From assembly GCF_038096165.1 (NCBI RefSeq), contig NZ_CP151076.1:5391501-5455500 (forward strand): 64,000 nt of DNA, read 5' to 3'. This stretch comes from Pseudomonas sp. G.S.17. Lineage in GTDB: Bacteria; Pseudomonadota; Gammaproteobacteria; Pseudomonadales; Pseudomonadaceae. Shown piece by piece: positions 47,715 to 56,388 of this stretch (positions within the stretch are counted from its first letter, which is position 1; every line of letters starts with the position of its first letter). A program made the position numbers and the translations under genes. Under the pieces are notes generated by a model. It was given only the letters and a program-made list of their open reading frames with translations, made no database searches and had not been told where the DNA came from.

Positions 47715-48410
47715 ATGATTGACTACGTGTTCGAACCTGGCCTGATCCGCAGTTTGCCCGTGGCGGACAGCACCGCGCGCTTTCCGGTCGCGCGCGTGTT
47801 TTGCCTGGGTCGCAACTATCACTGGGGCGACTCGCTAAATGCCCCGCGAGAAATGCCTGCGTTTTTCATGAAGCCCGCCACCTCGGTGATCGATGCCGTG
47901 GGCGAACTGGAGTTTCCACCGTTGACCGAGCAGTTCTGCCACGAAATCGAACTGGTGGTTGCCATCGGCACGGGCGGTTTCAACATCGATGAAGCGCATG
48001 CGCTGGACCACGTCTGGGGCTACGCGGCCGGTCTGGACCTAACCCGCCGCGATTTGCAGATGGCGGCCAAAGCGGTGGGCCAACCCTGGGAAGCGGCCAA
48101 GGCGTTCGACGGCTCGGCGCCTATCAGCCCCATTCAGCCCGCCAGCATTCTCGGGCATCCCAGTCAGGGCGCGCTGTGGCTGAGCGTCAACGGCGTCGAG
48201 CGCCAGCGCTCGGACCTTGAAAGCCAGATCTGGTCGGTTGGCGAGATCGTCAGCCGCCTGTCGCAGTCGATCCGGCTGATCCCCGGCGACCTGATCATGA
48301 CCGGCACCCCGCCCGGCGTCGATGTCCTGCAATCCGGTGATGTGATCAGTGCGGGCATCGCGGGCATCGGCACATTCGAAGTACGTATTGGCGGCCGTCG
48401 CGCTGCCTGA
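47715..48410 (+). CDS. Fumarylacetoacetate hydrolase family protein
   Basis: A 231-residue FAH-fold hydrolase, closest in look to fumarylpyruvate hydrolases (FPVARVFCLGRNYHWGD, FFMKPATSVI). The metal site is formed by HEIELVVAIG and LDLTRRDLQ; PGDLIMTGTPPGV near residue 193 is conserved. It cleaves a beta-diketo or acylpyruvate intermediate to pyruvate-like products. With the SDR and 2-hydroxyacid dehydrogenase it suggests a catabolic pathway for a sugar acid or related compound. The start at 47715 follows AAGGAAT. Confidence 0.88.
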   Translation: MIDYVFEPGLIRSLPVADSTARFPVARVFCLGRNYHWGDSLNAPREMPAFFMKPATSVIDAVGELEFPPLTEQFCHEIELVVAIGTGGFNIDEAHALDHVWGYAAGLDLTRRDLQMAAKAVGQPWEAAKAFDGSAPISPIQPASILGHPSQGALWLSVNGVERQRSDLESQIWSVGEIVSRLSQSIRLIPGDLIMTGTPPGVDVLQSGDVISAGIAGIGTFEVRIGGRRAA

Positions 48411-48440
48411 TCCAGAAAATGATGAAACGGAGATATAACA

Positions 48441-49205
48441 ATGACTGACAATTCCCTCCCGAAAATCGCCTTGGTCACCGGCGCTGGCAGCGGCATCGGC
48501 CGTGCAGTTGCGCTCGGTCTGCTGGCTGATGGCTACAAAGTCGTGGTCACCGGACGACGCCTGGAACCGCTTGAGGAATTGGTGGCACTGGCCGCCGAGC
48601 AAGGCGGCGAAGCGTTGGCGGTATCCTCTGATGTGCGCGATCCAGCCAGCGTCGATGCCCTGTTCGCCACCATCGAAGAAGTTTATGGCCGGCTCGATGT
48701 GGTCTTCAACAATGCCGGCGTCAACGCCCCAGCCGTGCCGATGGACGAGTTGCCGGTGGAGAAGTGGCTCAACGTGATCGACACCAACGTCACCGGGGTT
48801 TTCCTGTGCAGCCGTGGCGCTTTCGGCCTGATGCGCAAACAGTCGCCCCAGGGCGGACGCATCATCAATAACGGTTCGATTTCCGCCCACACCCCGCGCC
48901 CATTCACCGGGCCTTACACCGCCAGCAAGCACGCGGTTCTGGGACTGACCAAGAGCCTTGCCCTGGACGGCCGCGAATTCAATATCGCCTGCAGCCAGAT
49001 CGACATCGGCAACGCGCTGACCGAGCTGTCCGTGCGTATGACCAAAGGCGTGCGCCAGGCCAATGGCGAGACCGCCGTGGAGCCGATGATCGACGTCAAG
49101 CACATTGCCGATGCCGTGCGTTACATCGCCAATCTGCCGCTTTCCGCCAACGTGCTGAACATGACGGTCATGGCCACCAACATGCCTTTCGTCGGCCGTG
49201 GCTGA
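48441..49205 (+). CDS. Short-chain dehydrogenase/reductase
   Basis: Classical SDR of 254 residues: [13 protein letters not shown] near residue 12, NNAGVN near 91, and YTASKHA catalytic Tyr/Lys near 158. It oxidises or reduces a hydroxy group of the pathway intermediate using NAD(P). It lies 30 bases after the FAH gene and 36 before the hydroxyacid dehydrogenase; the three are likely one operon. Confidence 0.92.
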   Translation: MTDNSLPKIALVTGAGSGIGRAVALGLLADGYKVVVTGRRLEPLEELVALAAEQGGEALAVSSDVRDPASVDALFATIEEVYGRLDVVFNNAGVNAPAVPMDELPVEKWLNVIDTNVTGVFLCSRGAFGLMRKQSPQGGRIINNGSISAHTPRPFTGPYTASKHAVLGLTKSLALDGREFNIACSQIDIGNALTELSVRMTKGVRQANGETAVEPMIDVKHIADAVRYIANLPLSANVLNMTVMATNMPFVGRG

Positions 49206-49241
49206 TCAATCTGTCTTAATTTTTGCTTGAGCGAGAACGCC

Positions 49242-50195
49242 ATGAAACCTGAAATCCTGCAACTGAGCCCGATCCTGATCCCCGAGATCAACGCGCGGCT
49301 CAACGAGCTGTACACCGTTCGCCCGTACTTCCAGCAAACCGACAAGGCCGCTTACCTGCGTGAACACGGCGCCAACATTCGAGGCGTAGTGACTGGCGGC
49401 CACACTGGCATTACCCGGGCAGTGATGGAGCAATTGCCGGCCGTGAAAGTCATCGCCGTCAATGGCGTCGGCACTGACGCAGTGGACCTGGCCTACGCAC
49501 GCGACCGTGGTATTCATGTCACCGCGACCATTGGCGCGCTGACCGAGGACGTGGCTGACCTGGCCATCGGCCTGTTGATCTCAGCCTGCCGTGGCCTGTG
49601 CACCGCCGACCGTTACGTGCGCAGTGGCGCCTGGCCGCAAAGCCCGACGCCATTGGCGCCCATCCCGTTGGCCCGCCAGTTCAGCGGCATGAAGATCGGG
49701 ATCGTCGGTCTGGGTCGCGTCGGTCGCGCCGTTGCCACCCGTGCGGCGGCCTTCGGTTGCCCGATCAGCTACACCGATCTGAAGGCGATGGACGACGTGC
49801 CTTACACCTTCGTCGCCGACCTGATCGAACTGGCTCGGCACAGCGACGCGTTGATCGTCGCGGCCGCAGCCGACAAGGCCAAGGGCATTATCAACGCGCA
49901 AGTGCTGGCAGCGCTGGGTGCCGAGGGGTATCTGATCAACGTGGCGCGCGGCAGCCTGGTCAATGAGCCGGATCTGCTCGCGGCGCTCAAGACGGGCTCG
50001 ATTGCCGGTGCGGGCCTGGACGTTTTCGTCGATGAACCCAATGTGCCCAGTGAGCTGTTCGAACTGGAATCCGTCGTGCTCCAGCCCCACCGCGCCAGCG
50101 CAACCGTGCAGACCCGCACGCGGATGGGCGAAATGGTCCTGGCCAGCCTTGCTCAAGGATTGGCGGGAGAAAAACCGAGCGCTGCTGTTCTTTGA
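49242..50195 (+). CDS. D-2-hydroxyacid dehydrogenase
   Basis: A 317-residue NAD(P)-dependent enzyme that interconverts 2-keto and 2-hydroxy acids. Nucleotide motif GLGRVGRAV near residue 152; catalytic Arg in NVARGSLV, Glu in VDEPN, and His in LQPHRAS. The ATG at 49242 is chosen over an upstream TTG. Last gene of the catabolic group; could reduce glyoxylate- or pyruvate-type products. Confidence 0.92.
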   Translation: MKPEILQLSPILIPEINARLNELYTVRPYFQQTDKAAYLREHGANIRGVVTGGHTGITRAVMEQLPAVKVIAVNGVGTDAVDLAYARDRGIHVTATIGALTEDVADLAIGLLISACRGLCTADRYVRSGAWPQSPTPLAPIPLARQFSGMKIGIVGLGRVGRAVATRAAAFGCPISYTDLKAMDDVPYTFVADLIELARHSDALIVAAAADKAKGIINAQVLAALGAEGYLINVARGSLVNEPDLLAALKTGSIAGAGLDVFVDEPNVPSELFELESVVLQPHRASATVQTRTRMGEMVLASLAQGLAGEKPSAAVL

Positions 50196-50217
50196 GCTGA
50201 TATTCAATGCTTGACGG

Positions 50218-50237
50218 GGTAGAACGATCGTTCTACC
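50218..50237. promoter_or_regulatory. Perfect 20-bp palindrome, TetR operator
   Basis: GGTAGAACGATCGTTCTACC is a perfect palindrome ten bases before the TetR start codon, just after a TTGACG that could be a -35. It should be the regulator's own operator. Confidence 0.85.
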
Positions 50238-50246
50238 TTTCTCACT

Positions 50247-50858
50247 ATGAACACACCAACGACTACGACCGTGCAGGACAAAATCCTGCAAACCGCCGAG
50301 CAACTCATCTACCAGAACGGGATTCATGCCATGGGCATGGATTTGCTGGTACGCACGTCGGGGGTCGCCCGCAAAAGCATTTATCGCTACTACGCCACCA
50401 AGGATGAAGTCGCGCTGCATGCATTGAGTGCGCGGGATATCCGCTGGATGGCCTGGTTTCGCAGCGAGACCGACAAGGCGGCGACGCCCGAGGCGCGCAT
50501 TCTGAATATGTTCGCAGTGCTTAAGGGCTGGTTTGAGTCGGAAGGTTTTCGCGGCTGCGCGTTTATCAATACCGCAGGTGAAATCGGCGACCCTGCCGAC
50601 CCGGTCCGCCAACTGGCCAAGGCCCACAAGCAGAAGCTTTTCGATTACGTCCTGGAGTTGTGTCAACCGTTGGCAGTCGAGCAACCTGAAGTGCTGGCTA
50701 AACAGCTGCTGATCCTCATCGACGGCGCCATCACGCTGGCGCGGGTCATGGCCGATCACCGCGCGGCGGACAGCGCGCGAGATATGGCCGGGTTACTGCT
50801 CAAATCTGCCCGGATCAATGATTCCCCCGCCGCAACGCCATCCACTCTCATCGTCTAG
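50247..50858 (+). CDS. TetR-family transcriptional regulator
   Basis: A 203-residue repressor: N-terminal helix-turn-helix ([37 protein letters not shown], residues ~13-50) and a helical ligand-binding part. A perfect palindrome lies right before its start, showing autoregulation. The NTF2-like gene 10 bases downstream is probably in the same transcript. Ligand unknown. Confidence 0.92.
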   Translation: MNTPTTTTVQDKILQTAEQLIYQNGIHAMGMDLLVRTSGVARKSIYRYYATKDEVALHALSARDIRWMAWFRSETDKAATPEARILNMFAVLKGWFESEGFRGCAFINTAGEIGDPADPVRQLAKAHKQKLFDYVLELCQPLAVEQPEVLAKQLLILIDGAITLARVMADHRAADSARDMAGLLLKSARINDSPAATPSTLIV

Positions 50859-50868
50859 AGGTTTCGTC

Positions 50869-51348
50869 ATGTCAGCAAACACCGAAATACGCCCTCCTCT
50901 GCCGCCCTTTTCCCTTGAGTCGGCCATCCAGAAAGTCCGTCTTGCTGAAGATGGCTGGAACAGCCGCGACCCCGAGAAAGTAGCGCTGGCTTATACCCTG
51001 GATACCCGCTGGCGCAATCGCACGGAGTTCGCGACCAATCGCGACGAAGCCAAGGGCTTTCTCACACGCAAATGGGCCAAAGAGCTGGATTATCGGCTGA
51101 TCAAAGAGCTCTGGGCGTTCACCGATAACCGCATCGCCGTGCGTTACGCCTACGAATGGCACGACGATTCGGGTAACTGGTTTCGCTCATACGGCAATGA
51201 AAACTGGGAGTTCGCCGAGAACGGTTTGATGGCCAACCGCTTTGCCTGCATCAACGACATGCCGATCAAGGAATCGGAGCGCAAATTCCATTGGCCGCTG
51301 GGCAGACGCCCGGATGATCATCCAGGGCTTTCAGAGTTGGGGTTGTAA
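50869..51348 (+). CDS. NTF2-like protein (DUF1348)
   Basis: A 159-residue protein of the NTF2/SnoaL fold, DUF1348 group: [22 protein letters not shown] near residue 33, then [21 protein letters not shown] and RYAYEWHD. The fold forms a small cup for hydrophobic ligands; function unknown. It starts at 50869 after AGAGG and is likely controlled by the TetR protein upstream. Confidence 0.88.
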   Translation: MSANTEIRPPLPPFSLESAIQKVRLAEDGWNSRDPEKVALAYTLDTRWRNRTEFATNRDEAKGFLTRKWAKELDYRLIKELWAFTDNRIAVRYAYEWHDDSGNWFRSYGNENWEFAENGLMANRFACINDMPIKESERKFHWPLGRRPDDHPGLSELGL

Positions 51349-51381
51349 CGCAGGAAAAAACGGAAACGGACACTGGCGCGA

Positions 51382-51430
51382 TTTGAGTCTATAGACTATA
51401 TTTACTGACAAATGTATCTACAGACTCAAA
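51382..51430. promoter_or_regulatory. Inverted repeat at the RES-Xre promoter
   Basis: TTTGAGTCTATAGA at 51382-51395 and TCTACAGACTCAAA at 51417-51430, 14-base arms with one mismatch, 21 bases apart. The left arm also contains the 12-bp palindrome AGTCTATAGACT. The position just before the antitoxin ATG fits autoregulation by the Xre-type protein. Confidence 0.75.
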
Positions 51431-51444
51431 GAGAGGTCATTGCC

Positions 51445-51849
51445 ATGTCGGCAGTCCTTCAACTCCAGGCATTCACCAAAGCGCAATGCGCTGCGGGTTT
51501 GCGTGCCGCCGTCGCCATTCTTGAAAAGTGGCGAGCCTCAAGTGATCAAACATGTCGGATCCTGCGTATATCGCGCAGCACTTATGTCCGCGCCAACCAG
51601 CAGGATCCGGCCTGGTCCGTGAGTCTGGATGCGGATCAGATGCAGCGCATCAGCTTCGTCCTCAACATCCACGCCGCCCTGCGCCTGGTGTTTGACAACC
51701 CGGATAACGTCTACGGTTTTCCGGCAATGGCTAACGATAACGAGTTTTTCAACGGCCGCTCGCCGCTGGAAATCATGGCGCAGGGCGACATGATTTCCCT
51801 GTACGAAACCTTCCGGCGTATCGACGTGCTGCGCGGTGGCTTGTGGTGA
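51445..51849 (+). CDS. Xre/MbcA/ParS-type antitoxin of a RES toxin
   Basis: A 134-residue protein with a helix-turn-helix N-terminal half (CRILRISRSTYVRANQQ near residue 33) and the C-terminal toxin-binding region (FDNPDNVYGFPAMANDNEFFNGRSPLEIMAQGD). It neutralises the RES toxin and represses the operon through the inverted repeat upstream. The start at 51445 follows AGAGAGG; a start at 51412 lies inside the operator. Stop overlaps the toxin ATG (TGATG). Confidence 0.9.
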   Translation: MSAVLQLQAFTKAQCAAGLRAAVAILEKWRASSDQTCRILRISRSTYVRANQQDPAWSVSLDADQMQRISFVLNIHAALRLVFDNPDNVYGFPAMANDNEFFNGRSPLEIMAQGDMISLYETFRRIDVLRGGLW

Positions 51850-52562
51850 TGCTCAGCCAGTTGCCGAGCCTGAGTGACGAGCAACAGCAGGCCTATCGAC
51901 TGGTCAATTCCAAATTCCCGCCTATCGACCTGTTTGATGATGTCGCCAGCGCCGACGAGTTCGAAGCCCTGTACCAGATTCAGGCACTGACCAATCCGCG
52001 ATTGTTGAATCAGACCGGACGTCTGGAATTGATCCCGCTTGCAGAAATCCCGTTCGGCATCACCGGCTGCTCTTACGCGACGGCGCCCTTTACCCATATC
52101 AACCCGAGTGGCTCGCGGTTCAGTGATGGCAGTTATGGGGTTTTGTATCTGGCGGACAGCATGGATACGGCGCTGGCTGAAGTGCAGCATCACCAGAACA
52201 AATACTGGTCGAACGTGCAAAACCTCAGCTACGAGCGGTTTGTGTTTCGAGGCCTGTCCTGCACCTTCAATGAAGCCGGGATGCTGGACGCTTCGGCCGT
52301 ACCAATGACTGACCCCATTTACGATCCGGACGATTACAGCGCATCACATCAGATAGGCCGGGAAGTCAGAGCCACAGGCAGCAACGGCTTGCGTTATCGC
52401 TCGGTCAGGGCCCACGGCCAATACTGCTGGGCACTGCTGAAACCCCGGCCGGTCTCATCGATCATCCAGACCGCGCATTACGAGATGGTCTGGAACGGCC
52501 AGATCACCAGCGTCAGCAAAATCAGTGAAGTGTCAGTGACCAAAGCAGATTCCGTCCCATAA
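51849..52562 (+). CDS. RES-domain NAD+-degrading toxin
   Basis: A 237-residue toxin of the RES family, which breaks down NAD+ and stalls growth. The RES domain spans about residues 50-210: GSRFSDGSYGVLYLADSMDTALAEVQHH holds the conserved R-x-S and Y...E features, and SVRAHGQYCWALLKP supplies the late serine. It overlaps the antitoxin by one base. Intact in appearance. The bidirectional terminator after it is shared with ssb. Confidence 0.9.
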   Translation: MLSQLPSLSDEQQQAYRLVNSKFPPIDLFDDVASADEFEALYQIQALTNPRLLNQTGRLELIPLAEIPFGITGCSYATAPFTHINPSGSRFSDGSYGVLYLADSMDTALAEVQHHQNKYWSNVQNLSYERFVFRGLSCTFNEAGMLDASAVPMTDPIYDPDDYSASHQIGREVRATGSNGLRYRSVRAHGQYCWALLKPRPVSSIIQTAHYEMVWNGQITSVSKISEVSVTKADSVP

Positions 52563-52599
52563 AAAAGGGCCCGTGACGGTGAAGTCACGGGCCATTTTT
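52561..52599. terminator. Bidirectional terminator between RES toxin and ssb
   Basis: GGCCCGTGAC / GTCACGGGCC stem with a six-base loop, A-run before and T-run after. Confidence 0.93.
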
Positions 52600-52616
52600 A
52601 CGTTTCGAGGCATGGC

Positions 52617-53153
52617 CTAGAACGGAATATCATCATCAAAGCTGTCGAAATCTGCAGCCGGTTGCGGCGCTTGTTGCGGAGCCGGACGCGATTCGCGTTG
52701 CGGCTGAGCTTGAGGCGCGGACTGCTGCGGACGCGACTGCTGAGGACGCGGTGCAGAATTCTGCTGATAACCACCGCCACCTTGACCCTGTGGAGCGCCT
52801 TCGCCTTGAGGACGACCGCCCAGCAGTTGCATGGTGCCTTGCATGTCGACGACGATTTCAGTGGTGTAGCGCTTGATGCCGTCTTTTTCCCACTCGCGGG
52901 TTTGCAGCTTGCCTTCGATGTAGACCTGGGAGCCCTTGCGCAGGTACTCGCCAGCGATTTCGGCGACTTTGCCGAACATCGAAACGCGGTGCCACTCAGT
53001 CTTTTCGACTTTCTGACCGGTTTGCTTGTCGGTCCACTGTTCGCTGGTCGCCAGACTCAGGTTGGTCACGGCGTTACCGTTAGGCAAGTAGCGAACTTCG
53101 GGATCCTGGCCGCAAGTGCCGACCAATATGACTTTGTTAACCCCACGGGCCAT
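52617..53153 (-). CDS. ssb: Single-stranded DNA-binding protein
   Basis: Essential SSB of 178 residues: OB fold in the N-terminal ~110 residues ([26 protein letters not shown] at the start), a Gln/Gly/Pro-rich linker, and the acidic C-terminal tip [11 protein letters not shown] that recruits repair proteins. The ribosome site AGGAG is intact at 53158-53162 (bottom strand). Only 14 bases upstream of the ATG the Tn7-like element begins, so the native promoter and the usual upstream MFS neighbour (PA4233-like) are displaced. Transcription must now come from within the element. Confidence 0.97.
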   Translation of the reverse strand: MARGVNKVILVGTCGQDPEVRYLPNGNAVTNLSLATSEQWTDKQTGQKVEKTEWHRVSMFGKVAEIAGEYLRKGSQVYIEGKLQTREWEKDGIKRYTTEIVVDMQGTMQLLGGRPQGEGAPQGQGGGGYQQNSAPRPQQSRPQQSAPQAQPQRESRPAPQQAPQPAADFDSFDDDIPF

Positions 53154-53167
53154 AACGTTCTCCTAGG

Positions 53168-53245
53168 TGTCTCAGGGCAATTTATTTTGTCTGAGGGGCA
53201 AAATAACTGTCCGAAAATGCGAAAAAAAATAGATTGTGTCCTACT
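53168..53245 (+). repeat. Transposon end with TnsB-type binding repeats
   Basis: TGTCTCAGGGCAATTTATT matches the layout of the Tn7 right end (TGTGGGCGGACAATAAAG): terminal TGT, about five bases, then G-R-CAAT. Related repeats follow at about 20-25 base steps: GGGGCAAAATAACTGTCC near 53195 and GAAAAAAAATAGATTGTGTCC near 53221. Close overlapping repeats are typical of a Tn7 right end. CTAGG at 53163-53167 would be the 5-bp target duplication. Confidence 0.65.
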
Positions 53246-53458
53246 CTCTGTATGAGGTGCCGGGAGCCGCCCTGCCCGTGTCAGATTGCATTGTAGGTTC
53301 GAGAGTTTACCGCAACCAGTCCTGCAGAGCGGGAAATTCCTCCGGTTTTGCCGGCGTAGAGAGCCCGTAGGGCTGAAACTGGCCCTGTCATGAACCTGTT
53401 AGCGAGGCAGACATGTCGAATGCCGGCATGCGCTTCCTCCGGTTAGCTTAGGATACCT
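53246..53458 (+). promoter_or_regulatory. Leader between the transposon end and tnsA
   Basis: No gene. It must contain the tns promoter (rightward) and, probably, the promoter that now drives ssb (leftward). On the bottom strand TACAAT at 53290-53295 is a fair -10 for ssb, with only a weak -35. GC-rich small hairpins (GCCGG...CCGGC type) occur near 53340-53440. Confidence 0.4.
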
Positions 53459-54256
53459 ATGGCTGGAGTGAAATCGCGAGCCCCATCGACGTCAACAGTC
53501 GAACGATGGATCGAAGCAGGGTATGGCCAAGGGCAAGCGGCCGAGTACAAACCTTTTATGTTCGTCAGAGATGTGCCCTCCCAAGGCACATCCAGCATGG
53601 TAAAAAGCAGAATTACGAACCGGACCCACCACTACCTCTCCAGGCAGGAACTCAAGGTCCACCTTCTAGCTGAGTACCAGTCTGAAATTATGGACATACG
53701 AGAACAGTTTGCACTGCTACCTTGGGAAGAAACCCAAGCCATCAGTGATTCTCTAGGCATACGACACCCGACTTATCCTACGACAAGAACACCAATCGTT
53801 TTAACGACTGACTTACTATTGTCGTTGCGTCGTGACGACGGGATAGAGTTGATCGCAGTTAGCGTTAAGTTTACCAAAGACTTAACACCGAGGAACTTGG
53901 AAAAGCTGTTGTTAGAAAAAATGTACTGGGCGCGAAGAGGCATACGCTGGTTGCTCGCGACTGAAGTCAACATACCAAAGTTTTTACCGAGTAATCTTGA
54001 GTTTTTTGGAACGGCATTCTATGACGAGCGAGGAGCGGAATCGGGTATAGATCATGCCGAATTTAGTGAAAAATTTGAGCAAAACCATCAACCAGGCGCG
54101 TCATTCAATAGCGTGATGGGGGAAACCATCAATGATTTTAAGATAGACATCGCTACGGGTCACGCGTTGCTAGGAGTAGCGGTTTGGAACCAGGTGAGTC
54201 GATTGAACATCAGTGATTACTACGTGGCTCACCGCAACCCGATACATTTCCTATGA
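53459..54256 (+). CDS. tnsA: Tn7-like transposase subunit TnsA
   Basis: Endonuclease of 265 residues that cuts the 5' ends of the transposon, giving clean cut-and-paste movement with TnsB. The restriction-enzyme-like fold is visible: RQELKVHLLAEYQSEIMDIREQF (Glu64), VLTTDLLLS (Asp118) and AVSVKFTKD (Lys137), matching Glu63/Asp114/Lys132 of Tn7. A winged C-terminal domain binding TnsC follows. Start ATG at 53459 with AGGA six bases before. AT-rich codon use unlike the host. Confidence 0.93.
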   Translation: MAGVKSRAPSTSTVERWIEAGYGQGQAAEYKPFMFVRDVPSQGTSSMVKSRITNRTHHYLSRQELKVHLLAEYQSEIMDIREQFALLPWEETQAISDSLGIRHPTYPTTRTPIVLTTDLLLSLRRDDGIELIAVSVKFTKDLTPRNLEKLLLEKMYWARRGIRWLLATEVNIPKFLPSNLEFFGTAFYDERGAESGIDHAEFSEKFEQNHQPGASFNSVMGETINDFKIDIATGHALLGVAVWNQVSRLNISDYYVAHRNPIHFL

Positions 54257-54270
54257 CTTGAGGGTTCCCC

Positions 54271-56388
54271 ATGTTCGAGTTGAATGATGTTTACAAGGCA
54301 GTCCAGCCCGTTACTGGAATTTCTGGTCCAGTAAGAATACTAGCGACAGTCGGATTTGACTACGTCGTAGTAATTGAGATTAGCGAAAACCTCACTCGCT
54401 CACCTTTTAGAATCAGGTACACGACATGGACTGAGTATATTTTAAATGGCGATCTGGTAAGAACCACCGATCCGTATGAGCTTTTCTCAGCCGCACCGAC
54501 GGGGATGCCGCCTGGGGCATCCGAAAGGCTGAAGCGCATTATTTCAGTTGTGGGAAAGATAGCAAGCCAGAAAGACATATTTTTAAACACTTCGTCATTG
54601 AACGCTGCAATAAAGTCAATCGTGGTGGAGGCTAGACTCAGCGAAAAAACGATACGACGCTGGGTGTATGAATGGTTTAAGTCGGGAGGAAACGCTGCCG
54701 CAGTAGTAGGGGCTTTCACTTCGCCGTCCGCGCGAAAAACTCATAACCCGCAACTAGTCGGTAAGAAACGCGGAGCGAAGGCATCCGGAAACGCCTCCTC
54801 AGACGTTTCTGCTGCGGAAGCGGCACCGACGATAATTAAAGCCTATGAAAAATTTATTTTAACAAGAAAAATGACCTGGCTCGCTGCTTATTTTGAGATG
54901 CTTATAACGATGTACGGAGTGCCACCCGAAGCGATCGCTAAAATGGGAAAGGGTCTATTGATGGAACCCGTACTCTTAACCAAATACAGACTGCCAACCT
55001 TGATGCAGTTCCGTTACAGGTGCAGGGAACTTGCAAAAAATCGAGCTGAGGTGGATTATGAATTACCTCGGGGATCGCGAGGAAGTGCTCGTGATTCAGT
55101 GCCCGGGCCAGGTTTTTTTGAGATAGATGCCACGTTTTTTCAAATACAATTAGTGTCTCGACTTACAAAGTCATTGCTTGTAGGGAGGCCTATCGTATAT
55201 TTGATCGTAGATATCTATGACGGAACGATTGTAGGATACGCTGTCACATTGGAAAATCCCAGCTGGGCAACTGCCGCATTAGCCTTGCATAATTGCTTCT
55301 CAGATAAGAACAAGACATTTGAGCGCCTGGGCCTAGACTTCACCACCGAAGACTGGCCTTGTCATCACTTGCCAAGCATGCTGCGTGCGGACCGGGCGGA
55401 ATTAGTTTCCAACATGGGCCACAATTTTAACCTCTCAGGGATTAAAGTCGAAATCACGCCCTCAATGACGCCAGAAGCAAAGGGCACAGTTGAAGGAAAG
55501 CACTCACACTTGAAGAAAAAAAATGGTCGCTTTGATCTACCTGGTCGTTATTCAAAAATACTGAAGCGTCGCGAGTCTAACGGAAAGAAAAAAGCAGCGC
55601 TTGACATCTTTGAGTTCGAGAAGATTCTGGTCGAGATCATCATGGATCTCAACCATTCACCGGTGAAGCCTGATCAAATCCCCCCCGACGCGCTGGCTTT
55701 TGGTTCAAAAGTTGCGACCAGAATTGGATTGCACAGCTGGGCGCTTGAACATCGGGCAGGATTCACGAGGAACATGCCACAAAACTTTATATACGAATTT
55801 CTGCTGACACAGGGTAAGGGATCGGTGACTCCACAGGGTATAAAACTGAATGGCGAAAAATTTAGCTGTGATCGATTGAGAGAACTGGGCCTTCTCAACA
55901 GGGCTCTAGACCGATCGTATAAGATCTCTGTGAGTTTCAACCCTCACTTTGCATCTGAGCTGTATTTCTTCGATACGGGAGCGTCGTGCTGGGTGCCGGC
56001 CTATAACATTGATCCTGAAATTTACAGAATAAAAGCATCATTTAGCGAAGCGAAAGAATACCGTAGCCTCCAAAAGCTTCTGGTAGATCAAGCTAGCTTA
56101 GAAAATCATGTGCGCCGTAACACAAGGTCTGTACATGTTCGGAAATCAATCAAAGAAGCGGTCTACGCAAAGAACTCTTCCACCATGCGCGGCCAAAATG
56201 CAAAAGATAATATAATAGCTAGCCGCGCTGAGGAAAGAGCATCCGAACGCACAAGTGGCATGAACGGAGCCATCCCGCTGGCGCCTAATAAACTAATAAA
56301 TACAAACAGCCCGAAAAGAGAAAAAAACATACTAACCGAATGTTTTCCTTCACTATGGGACAAAGTAAATGAAATTAATAAAACCTAA
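54271..56388 (+). CDS. tnsB: Tn7-like DDE transposase TnsB
   Basis: Transposase of 705 residues that binds the end repeats and joins 3' ends to the target. The DDE core is Asp286 (FFEIDATFF), Asp374 (MLRADRAELV) and Glu408 (KGTVEGKHSHLK), with the 33-residue gap between the last two. An N-terminal helix-turn-helix part (residues ~85-140) binds DNA, and a Mu-type C-terminal beta domain follows. It starts 14 bases after tnsA and overlaps tnsC by 20 bases. No inactivating change is seen. Confidence 0.95.
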   Translation: MFELNDVYKAVQPVTGISGPVRILATVGFDYVVVIEISENLTRSPFRIRYTTWTEYILNGDLVRTTDPYELFSAAPTGMPPGASERLKRIISVVGKIASQKDIFLNTSSLNAAIKSIVVEARLSEKTIRRWVYEWFKSGGNAAAVVGAFTSPSARKTHNPQLVGKKRGAKASGNASSDVSAAEAAPTIIKAYEKFILTRKMTWLAAYFEMLITMYGVPPEAIAKMGKGLLMEPVLLTKYRLPTLMQFRYRCRELAKNRAEVDYELPRGSRGSARDSVPGPGFFEIDATFFQIQLVSRLTKSLLVGRPIVYLIVDIYDGTIVGYAVTLENPSWATAALALHNCFSDKNKTFERLGLDFTTEDWPCHHLPSMLRADRAELVSNMGHNFNLSGIKVEITPSMTPEAKGTVEGKHSHLKKKNGRFDLPGRYSKILKRRESNGKKKAALDIFEFEKILVEIIMDLNHSPVKPDQIPPDALAFGSKVATRIGLHSWALEHRAGFTRNMPQNFIYEFLLTQGKGSVTPQGIKLNGEKFSCDRLRELGLLNRALDRSYKISVSFNPHFASELYFFDTGASCWVPAYNIDPEIYRIKASFSEAKEYRSLQKLLVDQASLENHVRRNTRSVHVRKSIKEAVYAKNSSTMRGQNAKDNIIASRAEERASERTSGMNGAIPLAPNKLINTNSPKREKNILTECFPSLWDKVNEINKT

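Noticed and set aside
53188..53191. Alternative transposon tip at the second TGTCTG
   Set aside because: The first TGT at 53168 fits the Tn7 right-end spacing better and explains the second as an internal repeat, although this is not proven.
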